A stretch of 64,000 nucleotides of DNA from assembly GCA_021442155.1 (NCBI GenBank), contig CM038220.1:82884897-82948896 (forward strand). The letters run 5' to 3'. The notes below the pieces were generated by a model. The model was given only the letters and a program-made list of their open reading frames with translations, did not search any database and was not told the DNA's origin. Source of the DNA: Cymbidium sinense (lineage: Eukaryota; Streptophyta; Magnoliopsida; Asparagales; Orchidaceae). How positions within the stretch are numbered: position 1 is the stretch's first letter; every line of letters starts with the position of its first letter. This document shows, piece after piece, positions 1 to 11,289 of this stretch. The position numbers and the translations under genes were made by a program.

Positions 1-1420
1 CTTTTGGATGGTTAGAAGGTGGATGCTCCAAAGGCTTCACTTGGTACATAAAATGAGATCTTATGACCAATGTTCTTCCAAATCACCATAACAATCATTC
101 CAAAATCCTAGTGACAAAATTTACATGAAAGGAAAATTAAATGTAGCTAACACACCAAAATAGAGATTAGCTAAAGCAAACCATACAAATCCCAAGTGTG
201 TATATTAGACTTATCACCTCACACATGGGTGACTAAGTCCACCTGGCCTATTGTATTATGCTTAGGGGTCTAAGCACCTACACAGTAAAAGTATTTATAT
301 TTTTATTTATTACAGCGCCCCTTAAGCACAATCCCCTGTAGAAGATAATGGTTAGACTAGGATCACCCTACCATTCATTCTACGCATATAAATCCTAACA
401 TCTAGACTAAAACATATATCAAAAAATAAAAGCAAGCATCAAACCATGCACTGTCTTAACCTAAATCTAGAAGTGGTGACTTAACCTGTGTGCTTCAGAG
501 GTTTGTGTGGTATGCTTAGTTATGGCTTTAAGTTAGAATTTTTCTAAGTGTGAAGCATGTTCAACATAGAGGAGGGTTTCATTTAAGTGATTTAATTGTT
601 TTGGGTTGATTTTATTTCATGTTTTGATTAGGTTCAAGTGAATTCTATAATTAATTACTAAGTTATAAAGAGAGTGAAAGAGAAGATGACTTCTCTTTCC
701 TTTCCTAACCTGAGTAATCTCTAAAGTAGATTCATGTTTTGGATTTATTTAGTACATATTTTAATTAACTTTTTTAATTAAGTCTAAGTTTATATGAACA
801 CTAAACAAACCTATTCAAAAAGAAAGGCATTTTAAGATTAAGTAAAATGAACTAAATTCACAAAACATACATCACTTTATTTCTTTTACAATAGTATAAC
901 ATGCATATGAATGAGTCCTAAGCATATCTATACATAAAAATGAGAATATTTAACACACTTTATGATGCATGCTATGTAATTCTGTTGGTTAAAAAAATTC
1001 TATGTGGTTGCCTTCAATCTGTGGGTGAAAGGCAAGAATATAAAAATTCATCTTTTTGGGATGCCATGCAAATCCATAGATGTGCTTATTTAGGTGATCA
1101 GGTACATCATCAAGGAATAGTATACTATCTCTTGAGATAGAAGTCACTATCCTTTAATGGACTTAATCACTTCAATAAGGACTCCTAAGGATAATGAGTC
1201 TACATATGTACCAGAGATTCTTCCCCTATTTTACATGAAAAAGTAAAGCAAAGTTTATTTTAAACTAGGTTCATTAAGTTCCCTATAGGGTAAGCCCCCA
1301 TATTTAATTACATCCTAAAAGATGAGATCCTTTAGGAATACTCTTGATTAAGGTAAATGATCATTATCTTCAAAGATTTCAATTGATAGTGAGGAAGTAA
1401 CAATTGAAGAGAATTATGGG
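1..1420 (-). mobile_element. Distal part of giant LTR-like repeat copy A1
   Basis: Two blocks match copy A2. Bases 1-985 correspond to about 40520-41510, and 1008-1420 correspond to about 40028-40440. The second block also matches the complement of the window's last 200 bases. Relative to A2 the two blocks are in swapped order, and about 2.6 kb of A2 (41510-44145) is missing. The same block junction, distal segment followed directly by middle segment, recurs at about 9640-9790. It may therefore reflect the true element rather than a private rearrangement. No coding domain is seen; the short open frames here are chance frames. Orientation is taken from the shared TGTTGACC edge at 4039. Confidence 0.7.
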
Positions 1421-1849
1421 GAATATATCTCCTCTTATGGCAATCGGATGATCGAAGCATTGTTTGCCATTTCAATCCAATTGTCAAGATTAAAAGGGCT
1501 ATTTGTGTTGTTAGAAGTTTTCACATGGTCGATTTAGGCTGGAGTGGTAACCTCTTATGTGCTTCAAATTGAGTGGAGGGAAGTTTTCCATATGGCCAAT
1601 TTGAGTTATGTGCTCGATTTTGGCCTTTGGTCAATTTGGGCTGACCAAAACCCATTGGATGCACCCTGGTCTACTTGACCTATTAGGAAGGTATCAAGTT
1701 GGAAAGAAGAGGACTTCACCAAATTTCCCATGGATTTGACCAAAATTTGTTCTATGGCCTAGGGGTAGAATGGTTATTTGATTTTGAATTGGATATGTTG
1801 GGTATGTTGAGAAAAAAAGGTTTGGCCAAGTTTCATTCGATTTGAAGTT

Positions 1850-2560
1850 CATTTGGTATAGTTTGGCTCATGTTGACCCATTTAGGTCAAAATGGGTCAA
1901 GTTGACCAATTGGTCAAATTGGGTCAAACTAAGGGTTGGTTCAAGTTCATATGATCATTTGGAATGTTTTGGTGGCTTTGGTTTGATTCAATTTGGTTTA
2001 GGTTTGAATTTGGTTCATATGACTTCATTTATGTCAAATGGGTCAAGTTGACCAATTTGACCCATTTGACCTTTTGAGCTAGGTCATGGGTAGGTTTAGG
2101 TTGGTTAATCATATGATGTGGATTGGTATCTTTGTTTCCAATCAATTTTGGTTAAGTTTGAATTTGGCTCAACATGACCCTTTAGGTCAAGTTGGGTTCA
2201 AGGTCAATTGGGCTAGGGTCTAGTTGGCTAGTGAGGCTTTGGTCAAGTTCAACAAGTGATTTGGAATGAACTTGACCCATTAGTTTCAATCAATTTGGCT
2301 TAGATAAAGTTTTGACACATTTTGACCCTTTAAGTCAACTTGGGTCAACTTGGGTCAAGTGGCCAATTGGGCTAGGTTAGGCTCCAATGTTGACTTGGTC
2401 AAGTTCAAACATAATTGATGAATGAACTTAAATTAATGGTTTCAATCAATTTGGCCTATGGTGAATTTTGGCTATATTGGGTTTAATTTTAGCTAAGTAT
2501 TGACTTGGTCAACCCTTAGGTTTGACTTGGTGTGACCCAAATTGGGTGATTGATCATCCC
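1850..2560. repeat. TTGACC/GGTCAA-rich tract in A1
   Basis: TTGACC or its complement recurs densely; I count at least a dozen between 1865 and 2290, where random sequence would give fewer than one. The hexamer matches the plant W-box core (TTGACC/T) bound by WRKY factors, but the density may equally reflect a decayed short tandem repeat. Equivalent tracts lie in A2 (about 44590-45440), A5 (about 57380-58240) and more weakly in A4 (about 28570-29110). Confidence 0.75.
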
Positions 2561-3046
2561 ATGATGATTGTTGATTATGATGAGAGGCATAGGTGAGTTT
2601 GATTCAATCCAATTTGGTTAGGATTAGAATTTGGCTCATAATGGTACTTTAGGTCATGTTGGATTAAGTGAGCCTAAGTGGGTCAAATGGCTTGGTCAAA
2701 GCTTGATTTTAGTTTGATTAAACTTGCATATGGACTTATGATTGAAATATAAATCCATTTGCAATTGGTCAAGTCAAATGGGTTTTATTCATTTGAGAAT
2801 TTCATATTCAAAGGAAGAACATGAATGGATTTGAGGTTTGATTTTTGACTTGTATTTTGGTTAAGTGATAGAAGTTTGTATTTATACTTAGATTCATGAT
2901 TATAAGGTTGATTGAATTCATGAAGGAAAATCAAGAGTTTGGCTTGATTTGAAGCGATTTAAGTTTAAGATTTTGACTTGAAAGGCTTATGTTGGATTTT
3001 GAGTGGATTTGAGTTTGATTTTGGAAGTGGTTTTATTGTTTGAATT

Positions 3047-3750
3047 TATATTTCATTTAAATATGTGAATATAAATGTCAATATAAATGGCGATGAGAAA
3101 AATTGATGAATTTGAAGTAATTTGATCATGATTTAGGCTAAGACCATTAAAGAATTTAAAGGACTTAAGAAATTTTAGTAGGGATTTGAATTTTGGATTT
3201 AGATTTGATTAATTTATATTTATATTTCATTTATATATGTGCATATAAATGAGAATATAAATGAGTTATGAAAATCTCATGAGTTTGAATTACTTTGATC
3301 ATGATTTATGCTAAGTCCTTAAGATGAAAATTAAGGACTTAAGAAGGATTTTAAATTTGGAATTAGACTTCTAGATTTGATTTGATTGATTTGTGTTCAT
3401 ATTTCATTTATATATGTGAATATAAATGAGAATATAAATGAATTATGAGAAAATCTCATGAGTTTGAATTGGTTTGAATATGATTTAGGCTAAGTCCATG
3501 AACGAAAATTTAAAGGACTTAGGAAATTTCATGAATTGATTTCGAATTTTGAGTTTAGTTTGATTGGTTTGAATTTATATTTTATTTATATATGTGAATA
3601 TAAATGAGAATATAAATGAATTATGAGAAAATCTCATGAATTTGAATTGGTTTGATCAAGATTTTGGATAAGTCCTTAAAAGGGAAATTAATGGACTTAG
3701 AAAATTTTGGAGTTTGAAATTTCATTCATGGGTTTCAATCATGGATTTCA
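3047..3750. repeat. Four tandem units of about 176 bp in A1
   Basis: A unit beginning 'tatatttcatttatatatg' and running through 'gagaatataaatga', 'gagaaaatctcatga' and 'ggctaagtcc' starts at 3047, 3221, 3398 and 3576. The period is 174-178 bp. The middle units are clearly similar and the last fades into unrelated sequence. Copy A2 has four matching units from about 45789 to 46500, and A5 has about two (56830-57120). Confidence 0.85.
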
Positions 3751-4039
3751 ATCATATGGCATTGATTTGAGTTTGGATAAAATCAAATAGGATTGATTTG
3801 GAACTTGACTTGAAGGAAGGAAGGTGAGGAGTGGTTCAAGCTAAGGGTATGCAAGTTTTCCTAACACCCATAAGGCATGACATATTCCTATGGCTAACTC
3901 TTCTAAGTCTCTAGGGCTAGGTTGAATGTCCACCTAATCACTAGATTGGTCTTAAGACTAAGGAACTCTTAAAGCCTAAGAGAAATCTTATGTCTAAGAT
4001 GGAGGGGTTAAGAGCTCATTCTAAAAATGAGGTCAACAC

Positions 4040-4380
4040 ATATGCTCGGCTCCCAACCGAACGATTGCACTCTTTCTCTCAGCACCAAATCCTTCAGCCA
4101 TAAGGGACAGCACATTGCTTCCTTCTTTGTTTCTTTTCTTTGATCAAATGATCCCACTCTTTCTCTCGGCTCCAACTCCTTCAACAGAAAGGAATGGTGC
4201 ATTGCTTCCTTCTTCGTTCCTTTTCTCCAACCGAACTCTCACAACAAGCGAGGGATGGAAAATCAGCTTTTGCTTTTGATCGTGTGAGCCGAGCAGCCAG
4301 AGAGGCTCCTCCCTCCCTCTTTTCTCTCATTCAGATCATCCTACCCGATGGAACGAAAAACAACTCTCATCCATCCCATC
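4040..4380. repeat. CT-rich region with a local duplication
   Basis: A segment near 4062-4130 ('cactctttctctc', then 'ccttcagc', 'agggacagcacattgcttccttctt') is repeated imperfectly at about 4154-4222. This gives a direct duplication with a period of about 95 bp. The short open frames on both strands come from this repeat. It lies immediately outside the A1 edge and is not found at the other family A edges. Confidence 0.5.
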
Positions 4381-5080
4381 TTTTATGACAACTAGCCACC
4401 ATTGTTGCTTTTGGATTGAATTTTTGGGTTTCTTTATGGCATCTCTATCCATTGTTAATGTTTGATGCAAAGTAAACAACTACGTTCGCATGTGGCTAAG
4501 GATTGTATCTTTAAAGTGGAACCTTCTTTAAATATCTCTAAAAATCTTGGATTTATTTATTTTTTCAATTTGATGGAAGGAAGAGGCTCTAAAGAGGATG
4601 GAAGGTGGAGTTCTAGATCTGCAGATTCTTTCTATTATCATGGTAACGTTGAAGAATAATATTTGACACCGAGGCATCTCTTGAATGTCTTAGGATGAAG
4701 ACATCTCGCTTGAAGTACCAGGAAAGTGGGAATGCCAAACAAGATTTTCTTGGGATTAAAGAAGATAATAATGGCCATCCAACTATTTTGTTGATTCAGG
4801 TCATTCAATTAACAAAGAAGATGCACAATACTATATTAATTTCTTCTATAATCATCTCTTTCCAAAGATGTTTCCTCAAATGTAGCTTCAAGGAGCTTCT
4901 TTCCAAATATTTGTTACGTGCATCATCAAGTCCTGGCCAATATCTACGAAGGAACTTGTAGACATCCAATAATGTTAAGTTGATGGAGGTGTTTCTCTTA
5001 GTGAAGCTCTATTTATATAGGACAAATAGTTGGAAGACGAAGGGATTAAACATAAAATGAGGGGAGGAGGAGGTTTGAAG
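4381..5080. other. Unrecognised sequence, possible decayed coding DNA
   Basis: Codon-like composition with moderate GC and overlapping open frames of 65 codons (4462-4659, plus) and 88 codons (4695-4961, plus) suggests old coding sequence. I recognise no domain, and the frames are short and separated by stops. A TATA-like string lies near 5010-5020 with nothing convincing downstream. It could be a fragment of a captured gene or an unrecognised transposon. Confidence 0.2.
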
Positions 5081-5089
5081 GTGTGTGAA

Positions 5090-5545
5090 ATTATATGCAT
5101 TTGTATGCTTGTGTCTCTTCGTGCAAGTTTGAATGCCTCGTCACGCTCATTAGGGTGTAACGAGATGAAAATCGGCTATGGTGTTGCAAGAAATCACTCG
5201 CTACGCTCATCAGGGAGTACTGAGTAAGCCAAAACCATTAGATGTGGCTCCCACTATGCCAAAGTACTGCCAAAATTTTGACTAAATATGAGACTTTAAA
5301 AAAAGGAGAAGAATATTTGCATATATGTTTGCTTTTATGCGTGATTGAAGGCCTTGTTATGCTCATTAGGGCATAACAGATTAAAATTCAGCCGAGGTGC
5401 TTCAAAACACCAACCATCATGCTCATCAGGGCGTGACGGGTAGGCCAAAATAGTTCTGATGTAGCCCCCTATACGGGGATGATGCTAGAGTATTGTTGAA
5501 ACTCTGCCAGATTTTGGATTAAATTCTAGACTTAAAAGAATCAAA
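5090..5545. repeat. Tandem duplication of about 225 bp with hairpin-like cores
   Basis: Two diverged units, about 5093-5315 and 5318-5545, share the order 'atgcatttgtatgcttgtg', 'acgctcattagggtgtaac', 'cgctcatcaggg', 'aggccaaaa', 'gatgtggctcccactatg', 'ctgccaaaattttga'. Each unit holds two imperfect inverted repeats in which a GTCACGCTC-like arm is followed by 'at(t/c)aggg' and a complementary GGGCGTGAC-like arm. That makes four copies in all. No protein product is apparent. Confidence 0.65.
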
Positions 5546-7554
5546 ATTCATCTAAAATAAAATTTAAATGTATTAAATTGAAAATTCTAATAGAATAAAA
5601 ATAGAGGTGAATATTAAATTGAAATAAAAAAGAGGAGATTATAATGAACTTAAAAAAAGGGACTTTACAACTGAGGCTTGATGCTAACTCTAAATAGGTA
5701 AGAAATTTGCAATAAATTTGCAATTTGGTTATGTATATTGATATCTTGTTGTGGAATTTAAAATAAAGTCAAATTCGATTTGAATGCTTTTATATGAAGA
5801 CTGAATAACTCTTATAAGTGCAAGAATATTATTCAATAGTTTACTCACAAGCATAACTTGTTGGCTTGCTGATAGTCATGAATGTTATATTCTAAGTCTA
5901 CTTGAATTTGTATTTCTGTACAAAACTAAATCATCAGAAAATTATTAAGTGTTATGTTTATATATATAAAAGGGAGAAATTAAATGAAATTTATAAGAGA
6001 TCTATGAAGAAGTTAAATTACATGTTGGAAAGCATAGTTAAAGCTCTTTAATGAATGATTGAAAGATTCATATAAGAGCTGTTAATAGTTTGCTTTAAGG
6101 TAATTAGAAGATAAATTCTCAAATATGAAAAAATTTTAATCTGATCATAAATGAATTTGAAAGCTAGGAGAATTGAAAAATTCAACAAGTAAACTAAGTG
6201 CAAGTAATATTTTAAATTAGAACCTAAATCAACCGCCACCGAATCTGCAACTATTCGTACAAGCAGACATAAGGCGTTGGCTTAAATTTTGAATAGACTT
6301 CAAATGTATTAATTTTACATAAATTATGGAGCCAACTATCGCTGAATTCAAGTGCTTTGAAACTTGTGCAATCATTTAAAAGAAATGAATTCTTGTACAA
6401 AATATAAAGCAATCTTCAATTCTATTTGAGCTTTCCAAAATTCATGCAAGTATTCTAAATACCCACATGGGCCCCGAATCTATGATGAATGCTTAAACTT
6501 TGGGCACGAGATGATGCAGTTGCTTCCTGGTTTAATGACCGGGTCTGGGTTAACAAAACCTTATAAAACCAAATTTTTATAAAAAGTTCAACTTATTATA
6601 AAATATATGAGATGCTAACTCTGTCATGTGACAATAGAACTGAACCTCCATTATTAAACAAATAGAGTTGATAGGATCAAGCAAACTCTTAAACCCCAAT
6701 GATGGCTATGTTGAATGGTGATTACAACTCGAAGGGATAATTACCATCAAAATATGCTCATAAGCTCAAATCAAATTAATCAAATTCAAATATCAATACA
6801 AACAATAAATTATGCAAATCACTAAGTTCTAAATGTCAAAGTGAAATTCAATATTCAATACTTAAAGATAAAACCCAATCAACCTTCCGCAATAATTTGT
6901 CGGAGGTGACAAATTAAGAAAACTCTAGCTCACAAAGGAGTCAATATCAAATTAAGTGTTCTACTGTGTTTACTCTCAATCAATCTCTCATGTGAAGTAG
7001 CCCATATCCTCGACTACATGGCAAGCGGCGGTAGGGTCCACATGTGATGCGATTATGACCAAAGTCCTCGGTGGTTTCGCCAAATGGAACCATTATATTA
7101 CGATCATGATCGTAGCCCGTATGCTCCCCATTGGCTCTACCCTTTGAGTTGTGAATCATATGGCACACGTGAATGGGTAAAATGCTCTCTATCAGTTAAG
7201 GTAGACTTAAGGTTGTCTCCTTAGATGAATACCACCCCAGGTCTACAAGGATTTCTTGGATGACGTAACCCATGTGTTATTGATAAGGATCCTTCGGTTA
7301 GGTTGGGCCAACTACCTCCTAAGTAGACTAGTACTAGCGGGATGATGGAACCATGGTATCTAGATCGGGAGTGTCATCATTCCCCCAACCATCCGCTTTA
7401 AGTTAAAATGATGAATTTCATAATCTTAAACTCTAAAACTCTACATTCTTTGCTACTAATTGCTATGCATTTAGTGATCTAACAGCCTTAATCAAAAGTT
7501 CTCTCATTTATTGGGAGGGTAATTATATAAGTGCTTTTATAAGAAACATGAAAC
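5546..7554. other. AT-rich intergenic DNA, no gene recognised
   Basis: No coding domain is visible. Bases 5546-6900 are AT-rich. Bases 6960-7420 are less biased and contain a perfect 16-bp palindrome (7099-7114, TACGATCATGATCGTA) inside a 62-codon minus-strand open frame with no recognisable motif. The higher complexity of 6960-7420 could mark a fragment of an unrecognised retroelement LTR. Confidence 0.35.
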
Positions 7555-7654
7555 NNNNNNNNNNNNNNNNNNNNNNNNNNNNNNNNNNNNNNNNNNNNNN
7601 NNNNNNNNNNNNNNNNNNNNNNNNNNNNNNNNNNNNNNNNNNNNNNNNNNNNNN
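7555..7654. other. Assembly gap of 100 Ns
   Basis: Exactly 100 consecutive N characters, the usual placeholder for a gap of unknown length. The base after it starts a segment also found at 34983, so the assembly probably broke inside this repeat family. Adjacency across 7554/7655 should not be trusted. Confidence 0.99.
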
Positions 7655-9645
7655 CCATCCAAAAATGGAATCCATTCTACTCTTCTTGAAAATCTAAATA
7701 TCACTTTAACCAAATAAAGTAAAAAATAAAATGAAACTAAATCACTAAATCATTTGAATTGAAACCTCCCAAAGGTAAAATTCAAACAAACTCAAATCCC
7801 AAATTGAAACTTGAACTAAAAGAGGCTTAGTAAAGACCTACCACACAAGCCTCTTCTACACACACACCTAGATCATTTAGGTCATGGACTTTAGATTTAG
7901 GTTAGATCATTCATGATTCTTTTTATAGTTCTCTACAATATGTTGTGATATGATGTGCTTCACTTATCTGGTGTGTATTTAGATTAAATGCCTAGGCTTG
8001 TTTGCCCATTAGACTAGATGGTAGGACGTTCTTTCTAGAATTAACTCTATTTTTTGTAGGGGACAGTGTTAAAGAGATTGATATCATAAATAAATAAATA
8101 AAAATTATAAAATTATTATTTTCTTGTAGGTGCTGAAAAATCCTTAACATAATCCATAAGACGTTTGGCAAGCAACTAATTAAGCTCATATGTTTGTAAA
8201 ATATAACTATTGTGTGCTATTTGTATTTCTAACATATGTGGGACTTAGGATTTCTTTTGAATTTTAAAATGTAAAATTTGAGCTTAGAATTAGTTTAAGA
8301 TCTATGCGTTAACCTAAGATTAGTGATGTCCTTGAAGAAGGAGACGAAGAAGAAAGAAGACCCATAGATCTAGACTTGTGGTTCTAGCCAGCTATTTAAG
8401 GCGGATCTCGCACCTTTTTTTTTTCTTTTGGTGTATTGTGGTACCCAACCACATTGACCTATTTGTATAAATTTAAATTGGCTTGATTTATTTTGGGTGC
8501 ACAATAGAATCAACATACTTTTATAGGTTTCTTTCGTGTTGTGTTTTCTTGTGAATGAAATATTGACGATTAGGCTCATAGAAAACTAAATTTTCTACCC
8601 AACTTAAATCTAAACAACTAAAATAAAAATAAATACAACTTGAAACTTCAATTAAAGCCGCACAACATAAAATGAATTAGAAACCATCGGGTTTAAAATC
8701 ATGAAATCATATAGTTTTCATTCTTTAAATTAGGCAACTTCACCCATTGCACATAAGGGGCATTTGTCCCATGAGGATGACCACCTTCTTAGGGAAGTCT
8801 ACCTTCTATTATTGATTTGGCCTATAACCATTTCTAATTGCATGACATTAGCATAAATGCATACCCATGGACTAAAATAAATCTTTTGTAAAAATTTATA
8901 AAACTTGAAAAATATTCATTAATTAGATGCATCTTCATACCCTACATGATTCTAGGGATTAGGGAGTGAGTCTATGTTCATTGATTATTTTTCTAAAAAT
9001 GCAACAGCTTAGCCATCTTACATTCATGAGACTTAGCTTCATGAATTTAAAATGCACTTAGGTGGTGTTAGTGACCCTCTCTAGGCGGTTATAAGTCCCA
9101 AGACTGGGGATAGGTTAAATCCCTCAAGTGAGAAGAATGACCGATAATTTCCAAAAAATAGAACTAGGTCAGCATCTAATATGTAGAACACATGTAGACT
9201 AGGTTTTGAAGCATCTTGTTAGGAATAAGTCTTCAACACTAGGCATTTTGCAATCTTTGCTAGAATCTAAGTCCAGATTTCTAAGAAAATGTCAACTCAA
9301 AATCTAAACTAAATTCCAAATTTAAAGCCCAATTATAGGATAGTTGAAATGTCTACTAGGCATCCCAGTATCAATAAGCATTTCCTACTTCATCCCAATT
9401 GGCTTCCAAAATAACTCTCTCCAATTTGGATTTCCAAATTGAAATTCTAAAATCAATCCTTTGAAAATCACCTTAGAAATCTTTAGAAATAATAACTTAT
9501 TTCTTTAATAGAGAGTATTCTTAGGAAGAGACCATTCTTAAGATTTAATTAACTAAATGAGCTTGCCTCTATAGGGAATCATGAACCCAATTTAAAATAA
9601 ACTCGCTCTACTTTTCCATGTAGTTCAAAGGAAAAATTTCTCATA
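7655..9645 (+). mobile_element. Giant LTR-like repeat fragment, distal segment
   Basis: Bases 7655 to about 8985 are a close direct copy of 34983-36290 (subfamily B). From there to about 9645 the sequence matches 63060-63960 of copy A5, including 'tcataccctacatgat' and the final 'cctctatagggaatcatgaa' region. The segment starts at the assembly gap, so its proximal part may lie in missing sequence. No coding domain is seen; the open frames at 7992-8189 and 8370-8579 are chance frames. Confidence 0.75.
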
Positions 9646-11000
9646 CACAAAAGACTCATTAGCCTTTGAGTATTTTATTGAAATGATCAAATCCATTATA
9701 AAAAAACATGTTTATCTTGAGATAATATGTTTATTACTTAATGACGTATTTGAGCATCTAAATAAGAAATTCCTAAACACTATGTGGCGTCCTAAAATTT
9801 CTCCACAATGAGGATTTATGTATCCCCAAGGAGGTCCTTACTTTACTCCCCTGGTTAACAATGGCGAAGAACTTGCTCAAAACTTTTATACACTTGTATG
9901 TACATTTAGCTAAAGAGAGAAATTCCCATTTTCTACAAAATACATATATGCATCCTTCATTTAAAGTGTGCTAAAAGAAATATGTTGCATGTGTAGTTCT
10001 ACTTAGAATTAAGTCATATGCATGCTACATGTGATGGGAAGGAGTAACTTGATGTATGTCATATGATAGATAATTAAGTTAATTTTAAGAAACTTTTCAT
10101 ATTGAATGGAATTCTTTAAAGTGAACTTGAATTTAAGATTAATTTAAAAAATGTGTAATAAACTATTAACTAAAGAGAGAATTAAGTCAAATTAACATGC
10201 TTTAGGAATGGCTTAAGGTAGGGATAAAAGAGGGAAATCCTTTTTTCTTCTCTTTATAACACTTAGTTGCTAAGTGTAGGATCATATGAAATAAATCAGA
10301 TCACAAATTAAAATTTGCAAATCAATTAAACAACTTAAAGTGAAACCACCCCTTATAAAAAGTTTAATCTTTCCACACTTAGAAAATTACCATAAAGTCT
10401 AGTAAGGACATACCACACAAGCCTTAACACACACATTAGATTAAGTCACTACTTCTAGCCTTATGTTTAGGTGGTGTATGGTATTATGTATGTTTTATTT
10501 TGTGATGTAAGATTTTAGTCCGGATGTTAGAGTGTATGTTTCAGAGACTAGATGTTAGGATGATATTATCCTAATCATATTTTTTTAGGGATTTTGCTTA
10601 AAGGGGTTATAAAATAAATATAAATGTTTAGCTTATAGGTTGTTTAAGCCCTCTAAGAATAATCCAAGTTAGGATGGGCTTGGTTACCCATGTGTGGGTG
10701 CTAAGTCCAAATTATAAATATAACTTGGGTTATATGTATGTTTAGCTAAACTCTATTTTCTATATAGTTAAATTTGCTTTTCCTATCTTAATGTAATTTT
10801 GCATTAGGAATTATGATTAGTGCTAAGTGCATTTTGGATGAGCATTGGCTTGAAGCCTTTGTCATGGGGTGCCATGTTTTGAAGCCTACCAAATAAAAGG
10901 AGCAAAGACATGAAGAAATGAAAGAGACATGAAGAATGAAGACTTGACCTCCCCCCCATAACATTTATTATTTGTAATTATAATTATTTTATTATTATTC
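9646..11000 (+). mobile_element. Giant LTR-like repeat fragment, middle segment
   Basis: About 9790-10990 is collinear with 61165-62440 of A5: the 'aaggaggtcctta...cccctggttaacaatggcgaa' block, then 'cacacttagaaaattaccataaagtctag', then 'gaagaatgaagac'. This middle segment follows the distal segment directly, as it also does in A1. The family may therefore carry two copies of the middle segment flanking the distal one. Homology stops at about 11000. Confidence 0.7.
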
Positions 11001-11289
11001 TACGACCAACAAAATAGTGTTGATTGTGAGATGTTTGTGTATAAATACATGGAGGTAGTGATCGAAATCCAGGACTATGTTGAGCACCAAGATTGGCCAA
11101 AGAAAATGAATTACTTTAGAGCTGAGTTTGTTTATGCTATTTTTTGTTTAAATATGACATAACTGAGCTCTAAAATGTTGAGTGCAATAAGGTTGCTGTG
11201 CATATGAATTAAGTGTTTGGAAAACTAAATGTAGATCATATTTGTATTTATTTATGTTTTGGGTGCTATTATAAGTTGTACATGCTATT

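Larger units (their letters stand above)
1421..4039 (-). mobile_element. Proximal part of giant LTR-like repeat copy A1, with edge
   Basis: This block is collinear with 44145-46815 (copy A2) and with the complement of 56498-58690 (copy A5). It ends at the shared boundary GGTCAACA (4032-4039), which reads TGTTGACC on the minus strand. Beyond 4039 the sequence is unrelated to the tracts that follow A2 and A3, so this copy may be a solo or truncated LTR. Reading the minus strand from the edge, it holds an edge segment, four 174-178 bp tandem units, a TTGACC-rich tract, and the start of a region conserved in the other copies (the 'ctatggcaatcgga' segment near 1440). No open frame is shared between copies. 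Confidence 0.7.

Noticed and set aside
6980..7168. 62-codon minus-strand frame
   Set aside because: Composition is less biased than its surroundings, but no motif is recognised and the frame spans a palindrome. There is not enough evidence to call a gene.
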